DNA of 64,000 nt, from assembly GCA_963971405.1 (NCBI GenBank), contig OZ020489.1:13206001-13270000 (forward strand). Reading direction: 5' to 3'. Made by a program: the position numbers and the translations under genes. Below are positions 1 through 9,429 of this stretch, piece after piece. The stretch's first letter is position 1; every line of letters starts with the position of its first letter. A model generated the notes under the pieces. That model was not told the DNA's origin and made no database searches. It worked only from the letters and a program-made list of their open reading frames with translations. The stretch is from Psococerastis gibbosa (taxonomy: Eukaryota; Arthropoda; Insecta; Psocodea; Psocidae).

Positions 1-63
1 AGGGAACAAGAACCATGTCAATTAGGGCATAAGTAGAGGATTTGGAGGTTACTGGTCTTGTCG

Positions 64-160
64 GGGCTTGTGGTCCAGCGGTTAAAAGGACGCCCCAGTT
101 TTGCGTAGATCGTTCGAATCCCACCAAGCCCAGTTTTTTCCATATCCTCTAATTTCGGTT
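64..160 (+). mobile_element. tRNA-derived SINE (family T), head region
   Basis: The first 70 bases fold like a tRNA: GGGCTTG at 64 pairs with CAAGCCC near 126, a D-arm-like GGTCCAGCGGTTAA follows, and a B-box (GTTCGAATCCC) lies near 112-122. The anticodon arm is degenerate. It runs on into a non-tRNA body (CATATCCTCTAATTTCGG) that recurs next to another copy at 8900-8920, so this is a SINE rather than a working tRNA gene. Confidence 0.7.
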
Positions 161-232
161 AAGGGAAAAAGTGTTGAGCTCAGAAGTACAACTAGAAAAA
201 GGAAGCTATGAGAAGGTAAAAGGGAACGGTAT

Positions 233-374
233 GGCGGGGTTTCCACATACGTCAATGGTCAACGAGAAATATGGTTTTGACGTGGTAGCAGACATTTTTA
301 GTATGTCTTTAATGTCTGGTAAAACGTCAATTTCATATTTCTCACTGACCATTGACGTATGTGGAAACCCCGCC
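233..374. mobile_element. Foldback MITE, GGCGGGG family
   Basis: A 142-bp near-perfect palindrome. It starts GGCGGGGTTTCCACAT and ends with the reverse complement, flanked by a possible 3-bp target duplication TAT. The centre holds GACGTGGTAGCAGACAT, a core shared with foldbacks at 7857, 27843, 28040, 42342 and 57439. A close copy lies at 42342-42478. Short target duplication and GG-ended TIRs suggest PIF/Harbinger-type mobilisation; that assignment is inference. Confidence 0.75.
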
Positions 375-732
375 TATTCAAACCATAGTCACCAATTTGG
401 TATGCTGATATTTAAAAGAATGGTGGAAGACCTGGAGCAAGTTGTTGCAGACCAACTCCTAGCGTTTTAACAGAATAAGAAACGTCTCTCCTGTGTGATG
501 ACAAGGTACCCACAAGAACTATACAAGCGCCATTTTATGCCAATCACAGTTGTCAAGAACAGACTGGACTGCAAATAAAAAAAGCTGAAATGAAGCTAAC
601 CCGAGTAACCCGTTTGAGAGCAGGAGGGGATAAGATCTGGAATCAAGTGGTGAGAAGATAGTTGGCGCGGTTGAGGAGGCAATAGTGGAGAGAATATCGA
701 GGAAGGCAACGAAATTAAAGGATATATAAAAA

Positions 733-805
733 CTGGGCTTGGCGGGACTCGAACCCACGATTTACGCCTTACCGGGGCGTCGTCTTAACCGCTCGACCAC
801 AAGCC
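733..805 (-). mobile_element. tRNA-derived SINE (family T), minus strand
   Basis: Read on the minus strand this begins GGCTTGTGGTCGAGCGG, has a perfect 5-bp anticodon stem (ACGCC/GGCGT), a B-box GGTTCGAGTCCC and closes with CAAGCCCAG. It is less decayed than the copy at 64 and faces it. The anticodon loop lacks the usual T at position 33, and the same 3' body follows as in other copies, so it is called a SINE. A tRNA pseudogene is the alternative. Confidence 0.65.
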
Positions 806-829
806 ATATAATACTGCAATATAATGAGG

Positions 830-1310
830 TCAGGCTTTACAAGACTCTAATCCTGCCCATCCTGGTGGTGAAGCATGGGCCCTGACAAAGAAAGAATCAA
901 GAGCGCTGCCTGTTTTCGAGAACAAGACGTTACGGAGAATATTCGGAAGAGTTTTTGAAAGCAACAGTTGGAGAATCCGAACGAACGAACGAAGAAATCC
1001 ACCAACTCTTCGGCTCGCCAGACGTCACACAAATAAAAGCAGAAGGCTCCAGTGGATGGGACACGTTGCCCGTATGCCAGGAGAAAGAACAGCACAAGCA
1101 GTATGGGTGGCATGTCCCAACAGAAGAAAACCTTTGGGCCGTCTGAGAGGACGCTATGGCGACCAGCTAAAGGAAGATGTGCAGGAAGTTGGCCTTCGGG
1201 CCGATGAGTGGCGTGGTCGGGCGAAGGACAGGATCCGTGATCCGTTGATGTGGTGTTGTGAATGCGGCCAAAAGTCCCCCAGGGCTGACAGCGCCAACTT
1301 AAGTAAGTAA
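830..1310 (+). mobile_element. LINE ORF2 C-terminal tail (5'-truncated, frameshifted)
   Basis: Three overlapping frames encode the usual end of an RTE/Jockey-like LINE polyprotein: LYKTLILPIL, KTLRRIFGRVFES, RTNEEIHQLFGSPDVTQIK, then WMGHVARMPGERTAQAVW and a basic GRLRGRYGDQLKEDVQEVG block ending RDPLMWCCECG. At least two frameshifts and no upstream reverse transcriptase mean it is a dead 5'-truncated copy. It finishes in an AAGT-rich simple tail near 1300-1312, as RTE-like elements often do. Confidence 0.8.
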
Positions 1311-1420
1311 GTGTAACGATGAAGGAAAGATATGAAGAATGGAAATGAAGATGTGAGAAGTTGGACGGGAACGGGATTCAAACCAGATTCCCTAGTAGTA
1401 GTAGTAGTATGGTTGGACAC

Positions 1421-1622
1421 GGTGTGGGCCCATATGACAGTGGACCTCCTGATTATAGTGGATTCCGAACCACTTGGGAAACACACTGAAGTCACACGAT
1501 TAGTTCGGAGGTGACCAGGACAAGTCCTACCATGTTTCCCTACCGGCACTGTGCACACTACCAAGTTATCTGTATCTTTGAACCTGCTCTGGTCCGCTGG
1601 ATTCAACTTGGTAAGGCGGCCG
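1421..1622 (-). mobile_element. SINE family A fragment
   Basis: It matches the ~360-bp SINE seen whole at 50556-50916. Shared landmarks are GGACCTCCTGATTATAGTGG, the B-box-like stretch near GGAGGTGACCAGGA, CACTGTGCACACTACCAAG and the terminal AACTTGGTAAGGC. The 3' tail portion is missing here. Confidence 0.7.
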
Positions 1623-1693
1623 GCCTAACCAGTCCCTACTTGGCAAGGAAGATTCCATCCCTTACAAATGGATTCGGGGTAGTAGGTACGCAC

Positions 1694-1869
1694 CTCATCA
1701 TCCCTCTTCCTCAAATCCGACTGAACTTCCTCCATCTCCTCCTGTCCCTCGTTAGCAGACATGTAGTAGCCATCCCTGAGCATTTTAATACCGAACAACG
1801 CGAACAGAAATGTAGATATGTAATACGTGTAAGCACGTGGGATATACGTAGTCAGCCAGCCAAAACCCA
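1694..1869 (-). CDS. TMEM165: TMEM165/Gdt1-family transporter, internal exon (partial gene)
   Basis: This exon continues the gene begun at 2680-2878. Acceptor TTTCAG|TGGG lies at 1870 and donor GAG|GTGCGT at 1694/1693. The split codon joins ...MTVLS-V-GFGWLTTYIPRAYTYY, which lines up with human TMEM165 MTCLS-VLFGYATTVIPRVYTYY. The exon then encodes a membrane helix (STFLFALFGIKMLRDG) and a charged cytosolic loop (EGQEEMEEVQSDLRKRDDE), matching the family's central acidic loop. The second half of the protein, with the second E-x-G-D motif (EWGDRS in human), is not found between 1 and 1690, which holds only repeats, so further exons must lie beyond the left edge. TMEM165 is a Golgi-resident Mn2+/Ca2+-H+ transporter needed for glycosylation; that role is known from the family, not seen here. 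Confidence 0.9.
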
Positions 1870-2359
1870 CTGAAACAGCCAAAAAATTAGTAAGTTATGC
1901 ATTCAATCAGAAACCCGCACTACCAGCGTTTTGAACTCGTATCTGTTACACAGCGCCAATGGTAAGTTTGTTACAGCTTAGCCATTATCGTTAGTAGTCG
2001 GTGTAGGTTGACATCGAGGACATATACTAGATTGCCAATGGCACAAAATTCCTACGGAAACAATATAAATTATGTCTGAAATCCATGGGGTCGTTAGCAT
2101 TGGGCTAGGGACCAATGGGCGACTTTAAGCAGGCCTAGGTCCATAAAAACGTCCTTCAGGACATTATTATTAATTATCAGTGTTTTGAATAAGATACAAT
2201 TTGACATGAAATGTTAATTGTAGAGTTATTAATTAGGTAAGAGACATTAAAAAAAATGTTCTTCTACATTTTGATGCACAGTATATGACCGCCACTATAA
2301 CACCGATACGGAATTCCTTACACCAGGACACCCTCACTCTCCATTTCTCCTACAGATCA

Positions 2360-2640
2360 ATTTCGATTCTTCTTCTTTAAATGCTTCATCTATCGAAGAT
2401 TCACGATCATCATGGTTGCTCTGAAAAGGGAAGTCGGTCTCTTGCCAAACCACTGCCTCAGATTTTCAACCAGAATGTTCTTCTTCTGCCGAAAGCCCTC
2501 AGTCTTTCCATCTTCCCTTGGATAATAACATTCAGAAGGCGATACTTTTCGTTCCTCATCACATGACTGAAGTATGTTAGTTTCCGTTTATTAACCGTCA
2601 GCAGCAACTCGGCTTCTGTATCCATTCGATCCAACCTGAT
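2360..2640 (-). mobile_element. LINE ORF2 C-terminal tail inside TMEM165 intron
   Basis: The minus strand encodes RMDTEAELLLTVNKRKLTYFS.VMRNEKYRLLNVIIQGKMEG followed by a GRRR-type basic block and RATMMIVNLR. This is the usual end of an RTE-like LINE ORF2 (consensus GHVMRNEKYRLLQVIIEGKIEGKR). It carries stops and no upstream domains. A related 3' end (AMMIANHR) occurs at about 41820-41880 on the minus strand. Confidence 0.7.
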
Positions 2641-2679
2641 ATTATTATATTGTCATCATCATTATATTGTCGCTCCTAC

Positions 2680-2878
2680 CTGAAAGAACTGTCATCGCTG
2701 CCAATGCAGCTATGGCGCCGGCGAAAACCGTGAGCCGGGGGTGCCGCATGGCCATGATGGCCGCAATGAAAAACGTTTTGTCACCCAGCTCCGATACTAT
2801 GATGACGGAGAAGGACGCGACGAACGCGTGGAAAAATCCTAAGCTAGTTTCCACGCCAGCAGTCGTGTCGCTCGGGCT
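2680..2878 (-). CDS. TMEM165: TMEM165/Gdt1-family transporter, internal exon with first cation-binding motif
   Basis: Acceptor TTTTCCAG|AGC lies at 2878 and donor TTTCAG|GTAGG at 2680. The encoded 66 residues begin SPSDTTAGVETSLGFFHAF, then VIIVSELGDKTFFIAAIMAM, RHPRLTVFAGAIAALAAMTVLS. The E-L-G-D-K-T motif is the cation-binding signature of the UPF0016/Gdt1 family, and the segment matches human TMEM165 nearly residue for residue (SVIIVSELGDKTFFIAAIMAM). Two membrane helices are visible, one holding the motif. The N-terminal exon with signal/lumenal region should lie at higher coordinates on the minus strand and was not identified; a tandem-repeat array starts about 50 bp upstream. The next exon is 1694-1869, across an 810-bp intron holding a LINE tail. 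Confidence 0.92.
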
Positions 2879-2926
2879 CTGGAAAATAAATGGGAAATTA
2901 AGTCGTGGAACTGTTTAAATCATTAG

Positions 2927-3665
2927 CAGCGGTCCATGGCCAACGGTACGAAGTACAGTAGTAGTACTTTAACGCGGCAGACCCATTGCAGTGTTACAAC
3001 ACAAGGTACTTACAATAAGTACTGTCCCCTGAACCCATTGCAGTATTATTTCCTATGCTCGTGAAACTAATTAAGTCTAAGCCACCTTCAACAGTGACCC
3101 ACGGCCAAGCCCCTATGTATAGCTCAGTAAACTGACGCAGTGAACTAAAGTACTTACAATGTAGTATCCCCTGGACCCATTGTACAGTTATTTCCTATAG
3201 GTACTCGTAGAATTACTCTTGAAACTAATCAAGTCCATGTCGCCTTCAACAGTGACCCACGGCCAAACAACGATGAATAACAGCAAACTGACGTGATAGT
3301 CCCATTGCAGTGATACTGTCCCTTGGATCCATTCTATTGTCATTTCCTATACTCGTAGTACTACTCGTGGAACAAGTTAAGTCTAAGTCGCCTTCAGCAG
3401 TGATCCATGGCCAAGCAACGATGTATAACAGTAAACTGACGTGGTAGACCCATTGCAGTTATACAACACAAATTACTTACAATTGAACTGTCCGCTGGAC
3501 CCATTGTAGTGTTATTTCCTATACTCGTAGTACTACTCGTGGAACTAGTTAAGTCTAAGTCGCCTTCAGCAGTGACCCACGGCCAAGCCACTATGTATAG
3601 CAGTAAACTGACGCGGTATACCCATTGCAGTCCCTCTATTATCACAGATACCATCTGAAACAAAA
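2927..3665. repeat. Tandem array, 148-172-bp unit, about 4.5 copies
   Basis: The landmark agtgacccacggccaag recurs at about 2927, 3093, 3251, 3399 and 3571. Each unit also holds GTAAACTGACG, CCCATTGCAGT, CTGGACCCATTG and TTTCCTATACTCGTAG. Units differ by small indels, so the array is not new. It lies immediately upstream of the TMEM165 exon at 2680-2878, probably within an intron. Short open frames across it are repeat products. Confidence 0.85.
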
Positions 3666-3945
3666 GTGTGGGGATTAGCGGCTCGTTGATAACACGGAAA
3701 GTATACATTTTTATATATTATTTTTATGTGTTCATCTACTATCATTATCATTAAGAACGACACAGATGAAGTAATAATACATTTCATCATCATATGACTG
3801 AACCAATCGAGTTTTTACCCACCCCTGGATCACCACAAAATAGGTTGGTTTATATTTTTTATTTAATGTAATACTCAAGTTATAACGATTTGGTCAGTCC
3901 AATTAGCAGAGGAGTACTTTATACATAGTACTATGAGGAGGTTTT

Positions 3946-4771
3946 GCTTTCCAATTTATACGTAGTATAAGGAAAGCTTTGTGATGGTCCAAATGTTCGA
4001 TTCCGAGATTTCAACGGATTTACACGTTTTGAGGTCCCAGGAACCCCAAAAAGTGGTTTTTACGAAATGTCTGTCTGTCTGTTCATCGATTTCCAGGCAA
4101 ACTACTCAGTCGTTTTTAATGAACTTTGGCATGTAGGTTCACAAAAATCATACATCGAGACAATTTTTTTATTTAGGACTAACTCAATTTGGGGGGGTTT
4201 ATTCTCAAAAAACTCCACAAAAAAACGACTAAAAAAATTATTTCTCAAAAGCGGCTCTAACGATTTCTCTTAAATTCACATATATTGTAGTCGTTATTAA
4301 TGTTAAAAAAATGCGGGGGGTCGCTTGCCCCTTGATAGTTAGATTCTGGGGGTAAAAAATAAAAATAACTCATTTTTTATGAAAAATGACTAAAAAGTAA
4401 CTTTTCTGCAGATCCTTTCTATCGATAATTTCTACCTTCAGGCATGTTTTAGGTGTTAAATTGAGTAACGAAACCGGACAGGTTGCTTTCCCAAAAATTA
4501 TTTAGTTTTGTGCAAACAATTTTTTTTTGAAAAATGACAGAAAATTCAGGCTCAAATGCATTGCATGCCCTGTCATAATTACTGTGTGGTAATGTATTGG
4601 TCTGACCTATCTATAATTTACCTCACCTCCAGTGACGTCAGGTGGACACCCCCCCCCCTGAGATATTCGAAATTTAACCATAGGAAAATTATTTACCATG
4701 AAATTACTCATTTTCTCCATCTACTAATTGATAAATTGGAAAGCATGTTCGAGTAAACTCGGACCGGTTCT
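3946..4771 (+). mobile_element. Element Q copy (reference copy, + orientation)
   Basis: An ~826-bp dispersed repeat starting GCTTTCCAATTTATACGTAG and ending at CTCGGACCGGTTC. The inverted match GCTTTCCAATTTAT / ATAAATTGGAAAGC near the two ends suggests terminal inverted repeats. Internal landmarks in order: a TGTCTGTCTG tract, a poly-G then poly-A block, CAAAAGCGGCTC, GTCGCTTGCCCCTTGATAG, CTTTCTATCGAT, TTCAGGCATG, CAGTGACGTCAGGTGGAC and a poly-C tract. The same order recurs in at least eight copies here. No transposase or reverse transcriptase is encoded, and the class is unknown to me. Confidence 0.75.
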
Positions 4772-4774
4772 TTT

Positions 4775-5396
4775 TAGTTTTGATGCAGTGGGTTATCCGT
4801 AAAACTAAAAAAAAATCGTACAAAGTGTAGTTTTACGGGTACCGGGTGGTAGCCATAGAACAATACAATACAAATGTTCGAGTCACTGACCAGAGCCAGA
4901 GCCGGATCGACCGTGTCACAATTGCAAAGAATTAATTGCAAGTAAAAACATAAAATATAATAAATTGTAAATAGCCACCCTAGAGGGTTTTGTACGAGAA
5001 AAAAGAAGAGGAGGCACTTAAACAGTCCAGCTCCTGGGGTCGTACTCATCCAATTTATACAGGGACGCGTCACTGTTAGCACGCGGCAACTGCTAGGTTG
5101 GTCTATTAAATGAGAAAGAAACCCGTCAAATTTTCAACTAACTTACAGTAAGCAGTGTAGGATACACACACAAATATGAAACCTTTACGGTTATGGTCCC
5201 GATTATGCCGATTCAGTAAGTTTCTGCCTTTTACGTGTTGAACATTACTGTTGTTGTCGGTACAAAACGATATGTTATAATTATACAAGCGGTTCCCGGC
5301 TGCTTCCATCACTTGCGCCTGCCGCGGGCGGCAGCTCGGCCTTCGGCTTCTGCTCATGTAAATTAATTGTGGTCACACGCAACACACACGCAGCAC
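4775..5396. other. Unique-looking stretch with a GC-rich patch
   Basis: Mostly AT-rich and featureless, but 5290-5355 is clearly GC-rich for this window. On the minus strand the patch starts an open frame (MSRSRRPSCRPRQAQVMEAA) that reaches a consensus donor CTTACT|GTAAGT near 5148. It could be a 5' exon or promoter region; no homology was recognised. Confidence 0.3.
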
Positions 5397-5605
5397 CAAC
5401 TGTCGGGATAAACGAAAATTAATGGTAGCGCACTCTGCCGCTAGATGTCAGTTGATGTCGGTTGGCGGTGGTAGCGCCAACTCTGTCGGGATAAACGAAA
5501 ATTAATGGTAGCGCAGTCTGCCGCTAGATGTCAGTTGATGCTTGTTGGCGCCAACTGTCGGGATAAACGAAAATTAAATGTAGCGCAGTCTCCCGCTAGA
5601 TGTCG
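5397..5605. repeat. Tandem repeat, about 75-82-bp unit, 2.7 copies
   Basis: CCAACT(CT)GTCGGGATAAACGAAAATTAA followed by GTAGCGCAGTCTGCCGCTAGATGTC repeats starting at about 5397, 5478 and 5552. The later units lose part of the TTGATGTCGGTTGGCGG spacer. No coding content. Confidence 0.85.
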
Positions 5606-5879
5606 GCAGTACCAGCAGCCATGTACACGCACCAATGTAAAATATTCCAAAATCAAATTATAAAAACATTCTCCAGTGGATGAAAGTGTTAATCTAAACC
5701 ATCCTCGAATATCCTTGAACACACACAACAATATTAAATAAAATAATAATAATAATATATTTATTTCCCAATTTTTACATCATAATCGGTCCAGTCGTTT
5801 GAGAGGAGGCCCGGAACATACACACGGACAGTCGAAATATATATATATTAAGATAAAATATATCAATCAATAAATAAAC

Positions 5880-6113
5880 AATTGATGAAGCAGTAGAATC
5901 TGGGATGATAGGTCGCGGTCGTTCTGAAAGCGTACGTCCAAACGTCTCGTCAACATCTGCGGTCGACATCTTCAGTGGAACTGCGTAGACTTTTAAGATT
6001 GTATCTTGAAGTTTCAGAAGTATGCTTTCAGAACTACCACGGCCTATCATCACGGATTCTACTTCTACAGCTTTATCGTGTAACTCCGGCCGTGAAAGCC
6101 ACTGTAATTATAT
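5880..6113. mobile_element. Foldback MITE, CACGGCCGGAGTTAC family
   Basis: The two halves are inverted copies: GATGAAGCAGTAGAATC..GGGATGATAGG..CGTTCTGAAAGC on the left, and GCTTTCAGAAC..CCTATCATC..GGATTCTAC ... TAACTCCGGCCGTGAAAGCC ending at TGTAATTATA on the right. Related copies lie at 9265-9422, 10441-10545 and 52640-52985. Confidence 0.7.
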
Positions 6114-7360
6114 CCATAAGAAGAAATTGTCACGATTCAGTGAAACACACTGTAGAGGTTGTACCTATTTAATAACAACAGGATTTGTATGCTATTGTTT
6201 TTTTACGCGAATTACTCAGAATGATATAACCATTCTCAAGATATATTACCTATACTATATTTACCTTCATTTTAGCATTCACGATAGATCACACATTTGT
6301 CTCATGTTTATTCACTCTCCAGTCAAGTTCTTGGGTATAATGTTCACAGCTAACTTTCATAAATCACAGATAAACAATTCAATCATTCTAATCTTTATGG
6401 AAAAAAACTAAGAAGTTCACACAAATATAAACAAACACATTCACGAAAAACATAAACTGATGTCACTTGCAGTGGCACAAGCTTCAGTAATGCATTTGGC
6501 TCACGTTTCACGTGGTCATTACGCAGCGAGTAACTATCATTACTTGACAGTACCACTAATAGCCAGGCATACTGTAACTCAATGGCAAGGTCTCCAAGAG
6601 GCTACGATACAAGTTGAGCGGGTTAAGGTAAAAGATCTATATATAGGAGAGATAGGACATTCGAGCGCGCCAAAAATATTTGTCTAAGAGGGAACATTAA
6701 TTTTTCCCGCGGACATGGTGTACATTTTATAGTGTCTCGTGCTGCCTAAAATGTAATCATGAAAATCAGCAGAGGTTTTATGCCTCCCGGGCATTACATG
6801 ATTAGGGTTAGCATGAAAACAAGACTTTATAGTCTTATTGTTCGCCTTTTGTTTATTTTCAATAAAATAGTTTTTCATTTCATTCATTCTCGCTACAAAT
6901 TTCAAATCGAACGGTATCAAACCCCTCAGGGCAAAACTAGGCGTGTCGCCTCGAAATCACCCCCTCTTTCCAACCATGTGCCATTCATGGCAATCGGGTC
7001 ATTTTGAAAAATTTCTCCATAAGAATGTATGGGTGGCGACGTCAGAGCCTCCGAGCACCTGTAATGCTTCCAATCGGCATTGATCCCGGGATAGCTGGAA
7101 AACTATTCCAAAAACACCCCATAAACCATATATCGTCGTGTCCGGGAAGAAATCCCGCGTCTGGACTTAGAAATTTGGTGTCTCTTGTTGCCTAAAAGCC
7201 TTGTAAATCACGAAAATCAGCAGAGGAGGTCTCATGAGCATTTCCCCTAAAAATTTCCCAATTAATTCATTCACTCAGTCAGCAGTCGCGGCTTTGATGA
7301 CAATACTCTTCGAATTGAGGTAGTTGACAACCGTGGACCGAAAACAACACGTACATACTG
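6114..7360. other. Intergenic, no gene seen
   Basis: AT-rich sequence with short, low-complexity open frames and no recognisable domain. A weak internal repeat (GAAAATCAGCAGAGG at about 6760 and 7215, with nearby tgtctcgtgctgcctaaa / tgtctcttgttgcctaaa) suggests an old duplicated element. Confidence 0.5.
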
Positions 7361-7364
7361 TTCA

Positions 7365-7450
7365 AAACAACTATGTATGTACGACACGTCTCCGATAGCA
7401 TGGCGAATAGACACTCGCACAAGGCACAAGAACGCTACCACCTATCCATC
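7365..7450. mobile_element. SINE family C fragment
   Basis: It contains TACGACACGTCTCCGATAGC, ATGGCGAATAGACACTCGCA and CTACCACCTATCCATCGAAG. These match the fuller copies at 15170-15370 and 44560-44715 (ACGACACGTTTCCGATCGCA, GTTACCACCTGGCCATCG). Confidence 0.6.
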
Positions 7451-7856
7451 GAAGTCTACTAAATAAAATAAATAAATCTATCAATTTCGAAAATATTGCG
7501 ACCAGGCATGTCTTTCCATTGGTCTGAATATAAAGACTATACCGCGCAGGTTTTTGCCCATCGTCACAAGCCCTGAATATTTCATCCGTGTATAATTTGT
7601 CGCCAACGATAAAATTAAATGTATAATTTATATTGTTGAATATTCTTTTAAGCATTTGAAAGCCTAATCTGGGGAAATCCTTTTGCATACAGTATATGGC
7701 CGCCAGAAGGGGACAAGGGGTAGCCATCATTGATATATCGTACATAAAATCAATTTGCCCAATCTTGGACAGGCACCCGTGCTAAGCGCTAATTTTGTCG
7801 TCACTGATATTCTTATGTCAATCGCGACAGATCAATGTTATTATTGATTTTCAACT

Positions 7857-7966
7857 AAGGTGCCCATTCCATTGACCGGCTAGGGCTATTTCCAAAACGG
7901 TGACGTGGTAGCAGACACTCAAGACTTAGGTGGGGTTTCCAACGTCAATGGTCAATGGAATGGGCG
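7857..7966. mobile_element. Foldback MITE, hybrid arms, GACGTGGTAGCAGACA core
   Basis: The left arm GGTGCCCATTCCATTGACC matches a right arm ending GGTCAATGGAATGGGCGCC. Next to the left arm is GGCTAGGGCTA..CGGTGACGTGG, as in the element at 57439. Next to the right arm is GTTTCCAACGTCAATGG, as in the element at 233. It abuts element Q at a shared TTA. Confidence 0.65.
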
Positions 7967-8243
7967 CCTTATACGTAGTATAAGGAAAGCTTTGTGATGG
8001 TCGAAATTTTCGATTCCGAGATTTCAACGGATTTACATGTTTTGAGGTCCCATGAACCAAAAAAAGTGGCTTTCACGAAATGTCTGTCTGTCGCTCCGTA
8101 TGTCTGTCTGTCTGTTCATCGATTTCCGGGCAAACTACTCTGTCGATTTTGATGAAATTTAGCATGTAGGTTTACAAAAATCATACCTCGGGACCACTTC
8201 TTTTTTCTTTGGGTCAACTCAATTTGAGGGGGTTTTATTCTAG

Positions 8244-8274
<31 letters not shown>

Positions 8275-8842
8275 TTCTCTAAAAAAATTATTTCTCCTAA
8301 ACGGCTCCAACGATTTCTTTTAAATTCGCAAATGTTGTAGTCGGTACTAATATTGAAAAAATGCGGGGGGTCGTTTGCCCCTTGATAGTTTGCTTCTGGG
8401 GGTAAAAAATAATAATAACTAAATTTTAATTAAAAATGACTAAAAAATAATTTTTCTGTGAAACCTTTCTATCGATGATTTCTACCTTCAGGCATGTTAT
8501 ATGTGTTAAATTGAGTAACGAAACCGGAGAGGTTGCTTTCCCAAAAAACTATTTGGTTTTGTGCAAAAAATTATCTTTTGAAAAAATGATAGAAAATTCG
8601 CGCTCAAATGCATTGCGTGTCCTGCCATTATTGCTGTGTAGTATGGTAGTATGTGTTGATCTGACCTATCTAGAATTTATCTCACCTCCAGTGACGTCAG
8701 GTGGACAACCCCCCCCCCCCCCCCCCCCGAGATATCGGAAATCTAACCATAGGAAAATTATTTACCATGAAATTACTCATTTTCTCTATCTACTAATATT
8801 GATACATTGGAAAGCATGTTCGAGTAAACTCGGACCGGTTCT
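7967..8842 (+). mobile_element. Element Q copy (+)
   Basis: Same order of landmarks as 3946-4771, with a 29-base poly-A block at about 8243-8271 and an 18-base poly-C run at about 8710-8727 preceding GAGATATCGGAAATC. The start is joined directly to the foldback at 7857-7966. Confidence 0.8.
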
Positions 8843-8882
8843 CATATATATATATTACACGTTATATTGCAGTATTATAAGA

Positions 8883-8935
8883 TCCCGCCAAGCCCAGTTT
8901 TCCTATATCCTCTAATTTCGGGTATAACGAGGTTA
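8883..8935 (+). mobile_element. SINE family T, 3' fragment
   Basis: CCCGCCAAGCCCAGTTTTCC followed by ATATCCTCTAATTTCGGG matches the tRNA 3' end plus SINE body seen at 120-165. The tRNA 5' half is absent. Confidence 0.6.
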
Positions 8936-9264
8936 CTTCTTCAAAGTTAATTTAATGTCAGTGTTATATATACCATATAATACTGCGGCTAATAAGCTAA
9001 TACCAAATGTCATAGTAGGCCCACAGGAGGTGAGAGTGGGTATTTTTAATGGTTTATAAGAGAAAATTAATAAATACAAGTATGTTTTCCAGAAGTCAAG
9101 AATCCGCCGCCAGAAACGTGGGACTATTGATTACCTGAGGCAAGACCAAGTATATGCGCATGGGGAGAGGAAACCTTACTGAGAATAGCCGCTTTGAAAA
9201 GGGAAATAACTTTCGGTATTTTGACCTGAGACAACGCTGATGTTAAAAGTCGAATTAAGTGTGC

Positions 9265-9422
9265 CAGTGACGAAACAGTAGAATCTAGGATGTTAGGCCA
9301 TGGTCGTTCTGAAAGCATACTTACAAACGTTTTGTCAACATCTGCGGTCGGCATCTGCAGTGGATCCCGGATTCTACTGCTTGGTCACGTAACTCCGGCC
9401 GTGAAAACCATTGTAATTATAA
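9265..9422. mobile_element. Foldback MITE, CACGGCCGGAGTTAC family
   Basis: ACAGTAGAATC..GGATG..CGTTCTGAAAGC on the left and GGATTCTACTG..CACGTAACTCCGGCCGTGAAAACC..TGTAATTATA on the right. It is shorter than the copy at 5880 because the central part is deleted. Confidence 0.65.
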
Positions 9423-9429
9423 GTGGGCC

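Noticed and set aside
733-805. Functional tRNA gene
   Set aside because: Cloverleaf is fair, but position 33 is not T, the 3' body matches other SINE copies, and no tRNA terminator pattern was clear. SINE or pseudogene is more likely.
2927-3665. CRISPR-like array
   Set aside because: Eukaryotic window; the units are long, adjacent and diverged with no unique spacers. A minisatellite.
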